Shown: positions 1 through 10,883 of the stretch, piece by piece
Layout of the letters: each line of letters begins with the position of its first letter
How positions within the stretch are numbered: the first letter of the stretch is position 1
DNA from: Chitinophagaceae bacterium
GTDB lineage: Bacteria; Bacteroidota; Bacteroidia; Chitinophagales; Chitinophagaceae
Reading direction: 5' to 3'
NCBI GenBank assembly: GCA_024508725.1
Contig: JANINS010000004.1
Span: forward strand, 1,320,163-1,384,162
DNA: 64,000 nucleotides
Notes under the pieces: generated by a model
Told to the model about the DNA's origin: nothing
The model's input: the letters and a program-made list of their open reading frames with translations, nothing else
Database searches by the model: none
Position numbers and translations under genes: made by a program

Positions 1-1
1 G

Positions 2-784
2 AATATTCCATTTCTGATTGCAAACTGGTTCAAGCTGATCGCAAGAGTATTTACACCAGCATTCATCAGCACTAAAACATTTTTATTGGTGTGTGCTTCT
101 TTGGCGCTGTTGCATAGCATTGCACTTGTATTTGTTTTTAAAAGAAGTAAGAATATTGCAAGATTTGTTTTGGTATTGGTAGCAGCGATCATCACAGGTG
201 TTGCAACTGCTTCTATTCTTGGAATTGACACTCACAGAGGTGAAGCCGACAGGTATTTACATTATTCATCGGTGTTTTATTGCATTCTGATAGCAGTAAT
301 GATTTTAATACTTACCAGGCATATCAAGATACAATTCGTTTCAGTTGCAGGGATATCGATATTGTTCATCGTTTTGCTTTGTTGTTATCAGCAAAACTTT
401 AGTAAGGCCTCATCTGTTACGAGGACAACAGTAAAGTCGATACAACAATATCAAACCAACGGGACTGCCTATTTTGTTGATGTACCCAAAGCCTCTGGTG
501 GTGCTTTGATCTTTAGGGTTGGATTAGACGCTTCAGTGGAGTGGATGAGTCCGAATTCAGGTTATAAAAAGATCGTTGTTCTATCGCAAACAGAACAGTT
601 TGAAGGCAGCAGAAATTTTACAACCGCTGAAGCAAAATGGAATGAATTTGCCCTTAGCAATAACTTGCCCTCAAACATTTATATTTTAAAAGACAGCAGC
701 GAAACTATTCAACTGCGAAAGGAAGACGTTGTATTCTGGTTTACAAAAGATGCAATACGGAAAGTGATCCCTCCTAATCAATAA
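2..784 (+). CDS. Membrane protein, 5'-truncated by window edge
   Basis: The reading frame is open from base 2, so the true start lies left of the window and only the C-terminal 260 residues are present. The first half is strongly hydrophobic, with about four likely membrane segments. The last 115 residues or so are soluble and probably face the periplasm. I do not recognise a family. Its tail overlaps the convergent methyltransferase gene by 11 bases. An internal TTG at 86 could be mistaken for a start, but the upstream codons continue the same hydrophobic protein. Confidence 0.6.
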   Translation, partial: NIPFLIANWFKLIARVFTPAFISTKTFLLVCASLALLHSIALVFVFKRSKNIARFVLVLVAAIITGVATASILGIDTHRGEADRYLHYSSVFYCILIAVMILILTRHIKIQFVSVAGISILFIVLLCCYQQNFSKASSVTRTTVKSIQQYQTNGTAYFVDVPKASGGALIFRVGLDASVEWMSPNSGYKKIVVLSQTEQFEGSRNFTTAEAKWNEFALSNNLPSNIYILKDSSETIQLRKEDVVFWFTKDAIRKVIPPNQ

Positions 785-1988
785 CGAGTTCGGGAATAAG
801 GTAGACTAATTTGCATCCCCATTCTTTTGTATTAGCAAGTCGCTGATCGATTTCTGTTTTATAATTCCAGGGAAGCACGACGATAAAGTCGGGTTTATAT
901 TCAGCTATTGCCGATTCATCTACGATCCTGATTCTACTACCCGGAAGATATTTACCCTGTTTCTTTGGCGTAACATCAGCGATCATGGGTATCATATCTT
1001 TTTTAATGCCGCAATAATTCAGCAACGTATTCCCTTTTGCTGCAGCACCGTAAGCCATGACTTTCTTTCGATCGTTTAATGTATTCATCAGCCATAAAAG
1101 AAAATCAGATTTGATCTTGTAAGAAAAAAGCTGAAGATGACTGTAATATTCTAATGTTTCCACACCCACTTCCGCTTCTTGTTCCAGTATTTTTCTAAAG
1201 CTATCTGTTTCTGTTATTTCGTTTTCCTGGTGAGTAACGTATATCCGAATACTTCCTCCATGAATACTCAATTCTTCTACATCAAATATTTTCAGTTGAT
1301 GCGTTGAAAATATTTTCTTCAATACGGTAAGCGAAAAGTAAGAGAAATGTTCGTGGTAGATCGTATCAAATTGATTGTATCGAATAAGGTTTAACAAGTG
1401 AGGCAGCTCGATAGTAGCAATACCTTTTGAACCAAGCAGCCTCTTAATTCCAGTTACAAAACTGTTCACATCCGGCACATGAGCAATTACATTATTAGCA
1501 ATGATAAGATCTGCTTTTACTCCTTTCAAGGTAAGTGATTCAGTAAGTTCAGCATTGAAAAATTCATCTACTAATTTTAAACCTTTTTCTTTATAATCCG
1601 TAGTTGATGCTGCAGGATCAATTCCCAAAACGTTCATCTGGTTTTCTGCAAAACATCTCAGCAGTATACCATCGTTACTGCCGATCTCTACGACCGAACT
1701 TCCAGATGCAAGTCTTAGTTTATTAATTACTGAAGCAGTGTAATCTTCGCAGTGTTGTTTCCATGTTTGAGATGCAGAAGATATAAAAGCATAATTTTTA
1801 TTGAATATTTCTCCCGGACTTACATAATCCAGTGTTTGTACAAGGTAGCAATTGGTGCATACATACACCTGAAGTGGATAGTAAGCTTCGACCAAATTGG
1901 GATTAGTTAAATATGCATTTGCAGGTGGACAGCTTTCGAGGTCGATGACTTGATGAGTGAGCTTAGTTTTACAAAATCTGCAATGCAT
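774..1988 (-). CDS. Class I SAM-dependent C-methyltransferase (TylC3/CloU type)
   Basis: The protein has the three-part build of sugar C-methyltransferases. An N-terminal zinc-binding section has Cys3, Cys6, Cys44 and Cys47. A central Rossmann methyltransferase domain carries the SAM-binding motif VVEIGSNDG at residues 99-107. A C-terminal domain follows. The family methylates carbon atoms of NDP-sugars or related substrates, usually in surface-polysaccharide or secondary-metabolite pathways. No other sugar-modifying gene is in the window, so the substrate is unknown. At 404 residues it has the usual family length. The ATG at 1988 begins directly with the zinc motif MHCRFC, which fixes the start. 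Confidence 0.85.
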   Translation of the reverse strand: MHCRFCKTKLTHQVIDLESCPPANAYLTNPNLVEAYYPLQVYVCTNCYLVQTLDYVSPGEIFNKNYAFISSASQTWKQHCEDYTASVINKLRLASGSSVVEIGSNDGILLRCFAENQMNVLGIDPAASTTDYKEKGLKLVDEFFNAELTESLTLKGVKADLIIANNVIAHVPDVNSFVTGIKRLLGSKGIATIELPHLLNLIRYNQFDTIYHEHFSYFSLTVLKKIFSTHQLKIFDVEELSIHGGSIRIYVTHQENEITETDSFRKILEQEAEVGVETLEYYSHLQLFSYKIKSDFLLWLMNTLNDRKKVMAYGAAAKGNTLLNYCGIKKDMIPMIADVTPKKQGKYLPGSRIRIVDESAIAEYKPDFIVVLPWNYKTEIDQRLANTKEWGCKLVYLIPELVID

Positions 1989-2032
1989 TCAATTGGTCGT
2001 TCTCTGATTCGTTCAAAAATAAAGATTCAGAA

Positions 2033-3889
2033 TTAAATGGTTTTACCTTTCAGTGCTTGCGAAACAGCTTCGTCCATTGCTCTCTCTGCGAAAGGACGTG
2101 TTAACTCATTCAGCTCTTCGATCTTTGTATGGACCAGGTCTTTATCTTCCATCGTTAATGCCAGTTGCAAAGCCTGCATTGCTGCAGCGGTGTTTCGCAA
2201 TTCATCAGCAGACAATATCGAAGCATTTTTTGTAATGAATTTTTCCGTCACCTGTAATATCTGTTCACCCTCTGTTCTAGCTTCAACCAATGCCCTTGTT
2301 GCGATATCGTCTTTTGCATGTGTGATACTTTCGAGCAACATTTTCTCTACCTCGGCATCGGTTAAACCGTATTGAGGTTTTACTTCGATGGATTGCTCTA
2401 CACCACTCCTTAACTCTTTTGCTTTTACAACGAGAATACCATCAGCATTGATTAAAAAACTTACTTCAACTTTAGGTAATCCTGCAGGCATTGCCGGAAT
2501 TCCGGTGAGATTGAACTCAGCCAGTTTCCTGTTGTCTTTCACCAGGTCTCTTTCTCCCTGGAAAACAGATATCCGCATTCCACTTTGCCCGTCTTTTTGT
2601 GTTGTATATTGACGACCCACTTTTGTTGGAATTTTAGAATTACGTGGGATCAACACGTCCATCAAGCCACCCATAGTTTCAATTCCAAGACTGAGTGGTG
2701 TGATGTCTAACAAAAGAAAATCTTTGTTATTACCTGCAAGAATATCTGCCTGTATGGCTGCACCCAAAGCAACGACTTCATCAGGATTCACTTCATCATG
2801 AACTTTTTTTCCAAAGAATTCACTTACTGATTGCTTTACCAAAGGAACACGTGTGCTTCCTCCTACCATCACTACTTCTTCAATATCACTTGCAGTTAGT
2901 TTTGCATCTTTCAATGCAGCACTGCAAGACTCAATTGTTTTTTTAATAAGCGGAAGGATCAGTTCCTGGAATTTATCTTTGGTTATCTTAAGCTGATCTC
3001 CGTTCAGTTCATCAGAGAATTCATCATTATCACTTAAGTGTCTTTTTGCTGCTTCGGCTTTTAATCGTAACGATTGAGCCAATTGCTTGTTCTGGTGAAT
3101 CTCTGCTTCTGAGATATTAAATTCCTTCAACCAATGTTTAACAATAGCCCTGTCGAAATCATCTCCTCCTAAATAAGTATCTCCGTTTGTGCTGAGTACT
3201 TCAAAAATGCCATTGTTGATTTTTAGAATAGATACATCGAAAGTTCCTCCACCCAAATCATATACAGCGATTGTTTTCTCCCCTTCTTTTTCCAAACCCA
3301 AGCCATAAGCAAGACTTGCAGCAGTAGGTTCGTTAACGATACGCAACACATCCAATCCCGCTAATTTTCCTGCATCTCGTGTCGCCTGCCGTTGTGCATC
3401 ATTGAAATAAGCCGGAACGGTGATCACAGCTTTGTTCACCGGTGTTTTTAAAATGTGCTCTGCCCGTTGTTTCAACTCTTTCAAAATAAAAGATGAAAGT
3501 TCAACCGGAGAATAGAACTTATCGCCGACCTGCACTTTTACAAGGCTTTCGGTATTATCATCAATAACTTTATAAGAAAAGAATGAAGTGTTTTCCTTTA
3601 CATCGTTATAGCTTTTTCCCATCAGTCGTTTGGCAGAAAAGATGGTATTTGCAGGATCTGTTTCCAGGTATTGTTTAGCTATTTCGCCTACTGATGCATT
3701 TCCAAACTCGTCGAAATGAACAATGCTGGGAACGAGGCTGCTGCTGTTGTGCTCTTTTAAGGCTACCGGTTTTTTTGTTTCGGGATGAATGATGGCAACA
3801 AGACTGTTTGTTGTGCCAAGATCAATGCCCACGATCATCTCTTCCTGCTGTAAACTTCCTGTTGCGATATTGATTCCGATCTTTGCCAT
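2033..3889 (-). CDS. hscA: Hsp70-family Fe-S cluster assembly chaperone HscA
   Basis: This is an Hsp70-type chaperone of about 618 residues. The ATPase domain opens with the phosphate loop DLGTTNS at residues 23-29 and includes [11 protein letters not shown] and DLGGGTFD. A substrate-binding domain and helical lid follow. The short N-terminal extension and the length fit HscA rather than DnaK, which is longer and has a different C-terminal tail. HscA acts with HscB and IscU to transfer Fe-S clusters, but none of the other isc genes is nearby. The frame extends upstream to 3934, but the ATG at 3889 gives the family-typical start [11 protein letters not shown], so I use it. Confidence 0.88.
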   Translation of the reverse strand: MAKIGINIATGSLQQEEMIVGIDLGTTNSLVAIIHPETKKPVALKEHNSSSLVPSIVHFDEFGNASVGEIAKQYLETDPANTIFSAKRLMGKSYNDVKENTSFFSYKVIDDNTESLVKVQVGDKFYSPVELSSFILKELKQRAEHILKTPVNKAVITVPAYFNDAQRQATRDAGKLAGLDVLRIVNEPTAASLAYGLGLEKEGEKTIAVYDLGGGTFDVSILKINNGIFEVLSTNGDTYLGGDDFDRAIVKHWLKEFNISEAEIHQNKQLAQSLRLKAEAAKRHLSDNDEFSDELNGDQLKITKDKFQELILPLIKKTIESCSAALKDAKLTASDIEEVVMVGGSTRVPLVKQSVSEFFGKKVHDEVNPDEVVALGAAIQADILAGNNKDFLLLDITPLSLGIETMGGLMDVLIPRNSKIPTKVGRQYTTQKDGQSGMRISVFQGERDLVKDNRKLAEFNLTGIPAMPAGLPKVEVSFLINADGILVVKAKELRSGVEQSIEVKPQYGLTDAEVEKMLLESITHAKDDIATRALVEARTEGEQILQVTEKFITKNASILSADELRNTAAAMQALQLALTMEDKDLVHTKIEELNELTRPFAERAMDEAVSQALKGKTI

Positions 3890-4008
3890 AAACACTTTTG
3901 AGAGCTGCAAACTTCGGAATAAAGCAAGGAACAACTAAGTAAGTGGTGAGATTTTTCCTTAAATCGTTAAACCGGAAGTTGATGCTGAATGCTCGGAGGA
4001 ATTGCAAA

Positions 4009-4383
4009 TTACACTTCTACAACTTCTGTTTTACTGAGATGATCGTGCAAGGTCTTGTCAAGAAATGGGAAAAAAAACATATCGATGATGGTTAATCGAA
4101 TAATACTCCGGATAAATATTTGACCGATAGAAGGCTTTTTTCCTGATGCACTCACCACTTTTGAATAACTGAGCCATTTACCAGGTGTTCTTTTGAATAT
4201 CGATTCAAAAAACATGTAGTAAACAAACAACATACTCCAGAAGAACCACCCGAAATTAAAATAGGTATATCCCCAATATCTTACATACCAGTTCCATCCG
4301 TTGAAAGCAGCATAAGCCAATAGAAACACAAGCAGTGTATCAACAAAACAATTCAGAACACGGGTACCAATGCCAACTCTCAT
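4009..4383 (-). CDS. RDD-family small integral membrane protein
   Basis: The 124-residue protein starts with an Arg-rich stretch and has two or three membrane helices (about residues 11-28, 43-60 and 95-108). It carries the RDD-family signature region ESIFKRTPGKWL after the second helix. RDD proteins are poorly characterised; some are linked to ion or osmotic stress. It lies 10 bases downstream of the large C25 peptidase gene on the same strand and could be the last gene of that operon. Functional linkage to secretion is not shown. Confidence 0.72.
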   Translation of the reverse strand: MRVGIGTRVLNCFVDTLLVFLLAYAAFNGWNWYVRYWGYTYFNFGWFFWSMLFVYYMFFESIFKRTPGKWLSYSKVVSASGKKPSIGQIFIRSIIRLTIIDMFFFPFLDKTLHDHLSKTEVVEV

Positions 4384-4393
4384 GGCTGCAAAC

Positions 4394-7300
4394 TTAACGT
4401 ATCAGGTACATCTTGCCATATCCCTTATTGAAATACTGATCAGTATTAACCTTCGATCCGCTTTGATCGTAGGTTGGAAATTTATCCAGCGAACTTCCGT
4501 TAAGGTTTGTTACCACCCTGTACAGGTATACACCGTTAGCTAATTTTTGTCCGTATTGATCGGTTCCATCCCATTTAAATTCAGTGATATTTCTCCCTAT
4601 ATTAATAGGTCCGAGTTCTTCTTTCGTGATCTCTCTTACGATCTTACCGGTAATCGTCAGCACCTGTATCTTCAAATTCTGCGGAACAATACTTCCGGTT
4701 AATGTAAATACAAAAGCAGTAGATGTAGTAAACGGATTTGGGTAGTTGAACATGTTACTGATCATCGGAGTATTGTACACGGTAAACATCACCCTGTATT
4801 CAAGGTTACCAGCCGAGTTTCCACTCCTGTCTTTGGCAGTAACGATCAATTCATATTCACCATCAAGCGTTAACCATGGTTTAAAATCAACTGTAGCTAC
4901 ATTATCTGTTGCTGATGCCGGATTGAACTGAAGTGTATCATTGCCGTACTTGAATCTCCTGAGACTTCCGTCAGGATAGCGCAGCTGAAGTGTTACCAAT
5001 GAAGTATCATTCAACAAAAGGAACTTCGATTCATCTTTCAGTTTAATAGAGATCCGGGGTTTTGCTGAGACGATATCACCGCTCAAAATCCTCACTCCAT
5101 CGAACGTAACATCTAATGTTGGTTTATAAATATCTCCTTTTACAAAGAATGTTTTGTAAAGGAAATTATTCATGTGTGTATTCTCCGGCTGATCATTATC
5201 GGGATTCACATCTACAAATAATGTATTAAGACCTGATAGATTTTGTGTATTGATCTGGTAGCTTAACATCGCTGTATCACCTGCAGCAATGGCTTTTAGT
5301 GCCGGAACTGATAATGTAGCTAATTGATTGTTCTGATCACGAACAGTAGCGGTTACCTTGATCGGATTTGCAAATGCAACATCACTCACATTCTTGAATG
5401 GAATTGAAAAGTTCAATGCCTCTCCCACTTCCAAAGTATCCTTAAAAGTGAATTTTAAATTAGCAGCCAGCCCACCTTCCGGAACCGGTGTGTAATACAG
5501 TTTCCACCAACGAAGCTGGTATGGAGTAAGGTTGGTTTTATCTTCCGTAAATAACTGTAACCTGATGTATGGATAAGTAACAGCACTTACAGATGAGATA
5601 TTGAAATCCTGCTGCGTATTATCTAAAGTGTACAGTACATCTTCCTGACCATTTGTTCTGATACCGATCACTTTTACATTGTAATTATCAGTAGATGGGT
5701 TTTCTAAAGATGCACCTCTCCATTTAACATCCTGCCATGCTGCTGCAGGACCAAATTTTGGAGATGTAACATACCCAAGTGTATCTGGTGATGGAACATT
5801 TACGTTAATAGTGAGTTTACTAAAGATATCCTGGGTTACATCCCAATGTGTGGTAAAGGTTGTGCTGTTCTTCTTATAAACGAATGCCCAAGTTCTTGGA
5901 TAAGAGAAAGAATCAATGCCATTGAATCCAATGCTCTTGAATCGATCGTAAAGTGTATTCCCTGCACCATATACAGCAGCATCTGCCTGCCAATCTGCTA
6001 CAAAAGGATTTTGATTAAAATCTCCACTTACAGGATCCAGTACCAGCCTGGCAGTTACTACTGCATCGTTTGGAATCCAGTCTAGAAAATCTCTCATCTT
6101 TCTACGTCCTGTAGTATCTAAATAAGAGAACTCGAAGTTGATCTCACGTTTCGCACCACAGGTATTCATTGCACTACCTAAAAAGCCACCAGTATTTGGT
6201 GTTGACTGAACAGTTGAAGGAACCGGTTGATTAAAATAAGGTTTTAACGTAACCGGATCAAATACGTTATATATAACTGAATGGCCTAAACATGCACTTT
6301 GTGAAACGATGATTCCGTTGATCGCTGTTGAAAATTCAGAATCTCCAAGACCAGCTCCGGAACGATACACTGTATTCTTAACAACAACATTTGTTGCAGC
6401 AGGCCTGAATTTCCATTTTCTTTCAGTGCTATCGAGATAAACCCTGTTGAAATCAGATTTTGTATGCTGGTAAAAATTTGACTGATTAAATCCTACAGCT
6501 GAACCTGTGATGTACTGGAAGCTAAACGTATTCCATCTTGGCGCTCCAGTTGCAGGAGCAATCGCCACTCTCCAATGATATACCATCGAATCCTGGTAAA
6601 CAATTCCGGGATCAAACTCTATTACGCCACCAGCACTTGTAATGGTTTTAGTGATCTTAACCGGAGAGTTGAAGAACTCAGTCGTATCCATCTCCATGAG
6701 ATAGGTTTTTACACCCAATAACGGATCTGCAGTAGAGGCAAATACTTTTTGATTGTTTTTATTGATGATCGCAAAATTGTAAGGATATACCGGTCTCAAC
6801 TCATCTTCATAAATAAAGAATTGCTTTTCGGCTGAGTTGTTTAATTCACTTAGCTCATCATACTGGTTATTATTATCGATGGTAATGATAAGTTTGTTCT
6901 GGCCTTTATCTCTTGTTGGAATAATGGGCAGATTGAAACTTACAGAATCAACATTCCTGATCGCTGGTTGTATGTTCTTTGTATAAACGGTTGCAATCGA
7001 TCCATCCGGATATTGACGTTTCACTTCTAACGAAACAGTAGAAGATGTATTACCAGCTGCTTTTCCAATATTATAGATGTAAGCTTTCACATTAAACACG
7101 GTATCCGCAACTGAAATAAATGCAGGATTGATGTACACCTGTGGTTCTTCCATTACATAATCGGGCTTGGCAAAACTATTTGCCTTCAACGCCGGATCTC
7201 CATGTAAAATATGTTGTTCCAGGTGCAAACGCATTAGATAACTGTTTGTATTTAATGCCTGGTCTGTTACCTGAATAGACTTAGTGAATGGCTGATTGTA

Positions 7301-9529
7301 TTGTGTTTTAGAAACCGCTCTGAAAAGATTGCTGGCATAAATATCAAGTTCACCCAATGTACCAAAATGGGTGCTGGCCAGCATACCAATACCACCTACC
7401 TGCGGTGTAAGTACATATCTTTCACTTAGGGTGACAAGGTCTGACAAACGACCGGGATCATACCCGAAAATATTACCTACGTTACAACCCAGCATCACAA
7501 AAATCGGGTATTTACCAGCGTTATTCCATGTATTCACTGCAGGTAGATTGTATGCAAGATTGGTGGAAGATCCGTGACCAAAATAAGTGAGCAAACCGGT
7601 ACCATTTTTTAGTAAACCTTGCAGTATTGCATCATTGATAACCGTTGATGCTGTATTACTGTACTTGCTAAAACTGTACACTCTGCCACCATACAAACTA
7701 TCTTCTAATGTCGCTTTGTAATTATTCAAAATGGATTGTATACTGCCATCTTCACCAGCGGTCGATCCACCAGCTAAATGCACAATATTCTTCATCCATA
7801 ATTTATCGTTAATGGTTTGAGCATGTGTTCGCTGTGCAGCTTCGTACTCCTGTACTTTAGTAAGGTAATTGACCACTTCTTGTGGCGTGATGGCTGCTAA
7901 TCTTCCAATCGAAGTAGCCGGAACAGGATTATTATCATTAGATGCCAGCAAAATATCTGATCCCGGGTAACCAAAAGTAGGAACAAGGTTCAGCCTTTCT
8001 CCCACTGGTTCTCCCTGGTGAAAATAATATTCATCATACGTGGTTCCCCTGCCAATTAAAAAAGCAGATTTTGGCTGCGCTGAAAAGTTAGCTCTTGCAT
8101 AACGCAGGAAATTCTTTACACTCAGTGGATGTTTTCGTATGCCGAATGCAAACTGATCTGTCAACTCATCGATATCATATATCCTGGCATTATAACTTCC
8201 GCCATTGGCAGATGACCTGTATTGACGGTATTGCTCTACCGGATCTCCTGATGTACGCAGATCTTTATGCGTAATGATCAGGTAATCTCCCTGGTTGCCA
8301 GATGCTGAATAGTTAACGAAGTTTTTCTGTTGCAATTCTGATTGAACAATATCCTTAATACCATTCACCTGGCTCACCAATACAAAATCTCTTGCCGCAT
8401 CAGCAGGTAAAACAAAACGATATTTACCCGAAACGGTAATATCAGCTTCATATCTTCTTCTATTAGTGAGATCGTATAGAACAGGTGCCGATGTTCCTGC
8501 ATTAAAGTTGGTGATCTCCAGGTAAACAGATGAAGTCGCCGGAAGCGAGAATTGAAAATTATTCTGGTTGTTGAAATCCCACAGTCTTGGATAAGTCAAT
8601 TCCATGAATCCAACAACAGCACGGTCTGCTGCCTGTATAATGGTAAAATCAACGTTAACGCCTACCTGTGTATTATCGGTGAGTGTATTGGTGACAACAC
8701 TGTTACTAAGTATCGCCACATTGAATTCATTCAGTGGTGCATTGATCAATGTTGTTCCGTTAAGCAATGTTCTGATCATCCTTGGGTTCGATGTTGAACC
8801 ATTTGGAGCCGTTCCTGCAACGCTCATTCTAAAGCTGGATGTTGGTCCTGCAGTATAAGGCTTAAGACCAGTGAAAGTATAAGCCAAAGGTGCAGCCGGT
8901 GCTCCTGCGGGATAATAATTAGGACTGGGTTGTATAGCAGATCTGATCTCGGCACTGCTCCACCATTCTCCTTCATCATAATCTGAAGAATATACATACA
9001 AACCGAGGTTCTGGGCATATCCCCTGTTGATCATTTCTTTGTAATCATGCCTTGCCGTATGCATGAAATATTGCGAAGCCGGCAAAACATTTCCCGCAAC
9101 AGGATTTGCCTGGTTCACAAACCTGAGATTGGCTGCAGTGTTGGGATTTACCGTTAAGAAATAAGCTGCAGTGTCTGTTTCTAAGCTCAACTTATCCGAA
9201 AGCTGGTAAGTAGCATTTACATACAATGGCTGATCTGGCTTACCATCATTCTTCTCTCCCCAAAACTCGATATAACCACTTCCCAAAGGCCCGGTTACAA
9301 TAGAAGTATAGAGTGTTACCTGCTTTCCATTTCTCCAAAGCTGGAACTGATCTGCTGAAATATTCGTCAATGCTGCTGGTAAAGCTGAACCCTGGATCCG
9401 GTATAAACCAGTTGCACCTACTTTAAACTTGTAGTAAGTTTTTGAATAGTCGATCCATTCATTATTGTAGGTCTGAGCAACAGCAAATTTGCCAGCCAGC
9501 AATAAAATGATGAACAATAATTTTCTCAT
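4394..9529 (-). CDS. porU2: C25-family cysteine peptidase, type IX secretion sortase-like (PorU2 type)
   Basis: This 1711-residue protein has an N-terminal signal peptide (MRKLLFIILLLAGKFAVAQ). A gingipain-type C25 peptidase domain carries the catalytic dyad His652 (TYFGHGSS) and Cys682 (VMLGCNVGN). Several beta-sandwich modules follow, then a C-terminal FlgD-like/T9SS module with NYPNPF, KWDGTD and ANGVYLYR. PorU removes the C-terminal sorting signal of type IX cargo and attaches the cargo to the cell surface. Classical PorU is shorter (about 1100-1300 residues); this long form matches what databases call PorU2. Both catalytic residues are present, so it is probably active. A PorV/PorQ-family gene lies 4 bases upstream, which supports a secretion role. 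Confidence 0.82.
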   Translation of the reverse strand: MRKLLFIILLLAGKFAVAQTYNNEWIDYSKTYYKFKVGATGLYRIQGSALPAALTNISADQFQLWRNGKQVTLYTSIVTGPLGSGYIEFWGEKNDGKPDQPLYVNATYQLSDKLSLETDTAAYFLTVNPNTAANLRFVNQANPVAGNVLPASQYFMHTARHDYKEMINRGYAQNLGLYVYSSDYDEGEWWSSAEIRSAIQPSPNYYPAGAPAAPLAYTFTGLKPYTAGPTSSFRMSVAGTAPNGSTSNPRMIRTLLNGTTLINAPLNEFNVAILSNSVVTNTLTDNTQVGVNVDFTIIQAADRAVVGFMELTYPRLWDFNNQNNFQFSLPATSSVYLEITNFNAGTSAPVLYDLTNRRRYEADITVSGKYRFVLPADAARDFVLVSQVNGIKDIVQSELQQKNFVNYSASGNQGDYLIITHKDLRTSGDPVEQYRQYRSSANGGSYNARIYDIDELTDQFAFGIRKHPLSVKNFLRYARANFSAQPKSAFLIGRGTTYDEYYFHQGEPVGERLNLVPTFGYPGSDILLASNDNNPVPATSIGRLAAITPQEVVNYLTKVQEYEAAQRTHAQTINDKLWMKNIVHLAGGSTAGEDGSIQSILNNYKATLEDSLYGGRVYSFSKYSNTASTVINDAILQGLLKNGTGLLTYFGHGSSTNLAYNLPAVNTWNNAGKYPIFVMLGCNVGNIFGYDPGRLSDLVTLSERYVLTPQVGGIGMLASTHFGTLGELDIYASNLFRAVSKTQYNQPFTKSIQVTDQALNTNSYLMRLHLEQHILHGDPALKANSFAKPDYVMEEPQVYINPAFISVADTVFNVKAYIYNIGKAAGNTSSTVSLEVKRQYPDGSIATVYTKNIQPAIRNVDSVSFNLPIIPTRDKGQNKLIITIDNNNQYDELSELNNSAEKQFFIYEDELRPVYPYNFAIINKNNQKVFASTADPLLGVKTYLMEMDTTEFFNSPVKITKTITSAGGVIEFDPGIVYQDSMVYHWRVAIAPATGAPRWNTFSFQYITGSAVGFNQSNFYQHTKSDFNRVYLDSTERKWKFRPAATNVVVKNTVYRSGAGLGDSEFSTAINGIIVSQSACLGHSVIYNVFDPVTLKPYFNQPVPSTVQSTPNTGGFLGSAMNTCGAKREINFEFSYLDTTGRRKMRDFLDWIPNDAVVTARLVLDPVSGDFNQNPFVADWQADAAVYGAGNTLYDRFKSIGFNGIDSFSYPRTWAFVYKKNSTTFTTHWDVTQDIFSKLTINVNVPSPDTLGYVTSPKFGPAAAWQDVKWRGASLENPSTDNYNVKVIGIRTNGQEDVLYTLDNTQQDFNISSVSAVTYPYIRLQLFTEDKTNLTPYQLRWWKLYYTPVPEGGLAANLKFTFKDTLEVGEALNFSIPFKNVSDVAFANPIKVTATVRDQNNQLATLSVPALKAIAAGDTAMLSYQINTQNLSGLNTLFVDVNPDNDQPENTHMNNFLYKTFFVKGDIYKPTLDVTFDGVRILSGDIVSAKPRISIKLKDESKFLLLNDTSLVTLQLRYPDGSLRRFKYGNDTLQFNPASATDNVATVDFKPWLTLDGEYELIVTAKDRSGNSAGNLEYRVMFTVYNTPMISNMFNYPNPFTTSTAFVFTLTGSIVPQNLKIQVLTITGKIVREITKEELGPINIGRNITEFKWDGTDQYGQKLANGVYLYRVVTNLNGSSLDKFPTYDQSGSKVNTDQYFNKGYGKMYLIR

Positions 9530-9533
9530 GCTC

Positions 9534-10637
9534 TTATTTCTTTTCCTTTCTTACAAGATCAACCCTGATCGAAAAGATATGTGTGTATAACGGATTTGAT
9601 TGATTTGCCAGGTTGGTGAATGCATAATCTATGTTCACATTTCCTGCTTTGAAACCAGCACCCAAACTCGGCTGATATATCCAAACCTTTTTCTGGTTCA
9701 ATGTATCACCATCTGATAATGCTTTCTGAAAATTGCTGATACCGCCTCTCAGAAAAAATGCATTGCCAAAACTTGCTTCCACTCCAATATGAGGATCGAT
9801 ACTCACCACATCGCTGCCTATCACTGTATTTCTTTTTCCGTCGAAAGTGAGATCAAGATTGGCTTCAGCCATCAGGTTTATTTTCTTGCTTAGTTTGAAA
9901 GTGTAAGCTCCTCCTGCTATCAAACGTGGAGCAGTCATTTCGGTTGACTTTACCGGAATATCATTATTCGTGAGATACAACACTTCTTTTTCTCTCTCGG
10001 TAAAATTGAAGTTCCATGCATTGAATGTGGTGGTAACATCTCTTGCCACCAAACCGAGCTGCCACTTCTTCGTTTTGTATTGAATACCTGCATCTATTCC
10101 AAAACCCCAGGCTGTTGCGAAGCTTCCCACTTTTCGATAGATGATCTTTGCATTTCCGCCAATGTTGAGTTTCTTATCATCCTCATCTTTCAGTTTCTGT
10201 GAATAAGAAAGGAGGAAAGCATAATCCGCAGAAGAGAAAGTACGGATGTTATTATAATTCACACTTCCATCAGGTTCAACTAAAAACAAGGTGTTGGGAA
10301 TATCGTCAACAGCAAAACGAAGCACCGAAATACCCAGCGTACGCTTTACATTCTTTGCAGGAATGATCACCGAAGCGAAATCATATTTTCCAATTCCTGC
10401 AAAGTAATCGGCATGCATAAAAGATACGGAAGGATGATCTCTTACTACTACCAAACCGGCAGGATTCCAATAACCTGAAGTAGCATCGTTGGTTGAAGCC
10501 ACTTGTGCTCCACCCATTCCAAGTCCTCTGGCTCCGGCACCAATATTCAGAAATTCGTTTGAATACTTCCTGAACTGGGCTTTGGAAGAGAAAAATACCA
10601 GCAAAAACAAGCCTGCTAAATAGCCTTTTTTCATCAT
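9534..10637 (-). CDS. PorV/PorQ-family outer-membrane beta-barrel protein
   Basis: The mature protein begins after a signal peptide (MMKKGYLAGLFLLVFFSSKAQ) with the family hallmark NIGAGARGLGMGGA and SGYWNPAGL. It then alternates beta-strand-like segments to the end, as in FadL-like barrels. PorV is the shuttle that brings type IX cargo to the PorU sortase at the cell surface. The gene directly precedes the C25 sortase gene with a 4-base gap, the same order of partners seen in type IX systems. The frame runs back to 10664, but the two adjacent ATG codons at 10637 and 10634 give a proper signal peptide. Confidence 0.82.
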   Translation of the reverse strand: MMKKGYLAGLFLLVFFSSKAQFRKYSNEFLNIGAGARGLGMGGAQVASTNDATSGYWNPAGLVVVRDHPSVSFMHADYFAGIGKYDFASVIIPAKNVKRTLGISVLRFAVDDIPNTLFLVEPDGSVNYNNIRTFSSADYAFLLSYSQKLKDEDDKKLNIGGNAKIIYRKVGSFATAWGFGIDAGIQYKTKKWQLGLVARDVTTTFNAWNFNFTEREKEVLYLTNNDIPVKSTEMTAPRLIAGGAYTFKLSKKINLMAEANLDLTFDGKRNTVIGSDVVSIDPHIGVEASFGNAFFLRGGISNFQKALSDGDTLNQKKVWIYQPSLGAGFKAGNVNIDYAFTNLANQSNPLYTHIFSIRVDLVRKEKK

Positions 10638-10740
10638 AAGTCTGTAAGCTGCTAAAATAGCCAAAACAAAGGCACGTTAACCTGAAGAAACGTTGCTAAA
10701 CTGCTTAATTTTTAATTAGGTAGCCAGCTGCAACAACTCT

Positions 10741-10776
10741 GTTCAACTTCGTTGTGTCACTCACTTCAGGTTCCTG
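10741..10776 (-). repeat. Dispersed repeat copy 1, class II (left arm of inverted pair)
   Basis: Reads on the minus strand as AACCTGAAGTGAGTGACACA followed by ACGAAG. It is a nearly perfect inverted copy of 11191-11226; about 33 of 34 positions match, with one base missing. Together they bracket the small gene at 10884-11072. Confidence 0.8.
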
Positions 10777-10883
10777 TTCTTTGACTTGTCCGACGAAGAT
10801 TTACCAAAATCGGATGGCTTGAATGTTAGCTTTAGTGTAGATATCTGGCAGAAGCAGTAATGATTATGCTATGAAGATAATGC

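Noticed and set aside
3890-3934. 15-residue N-terminal extension of HscA
   Set aside because: The family-typical start [11 protein letters not shown] is at 3889.
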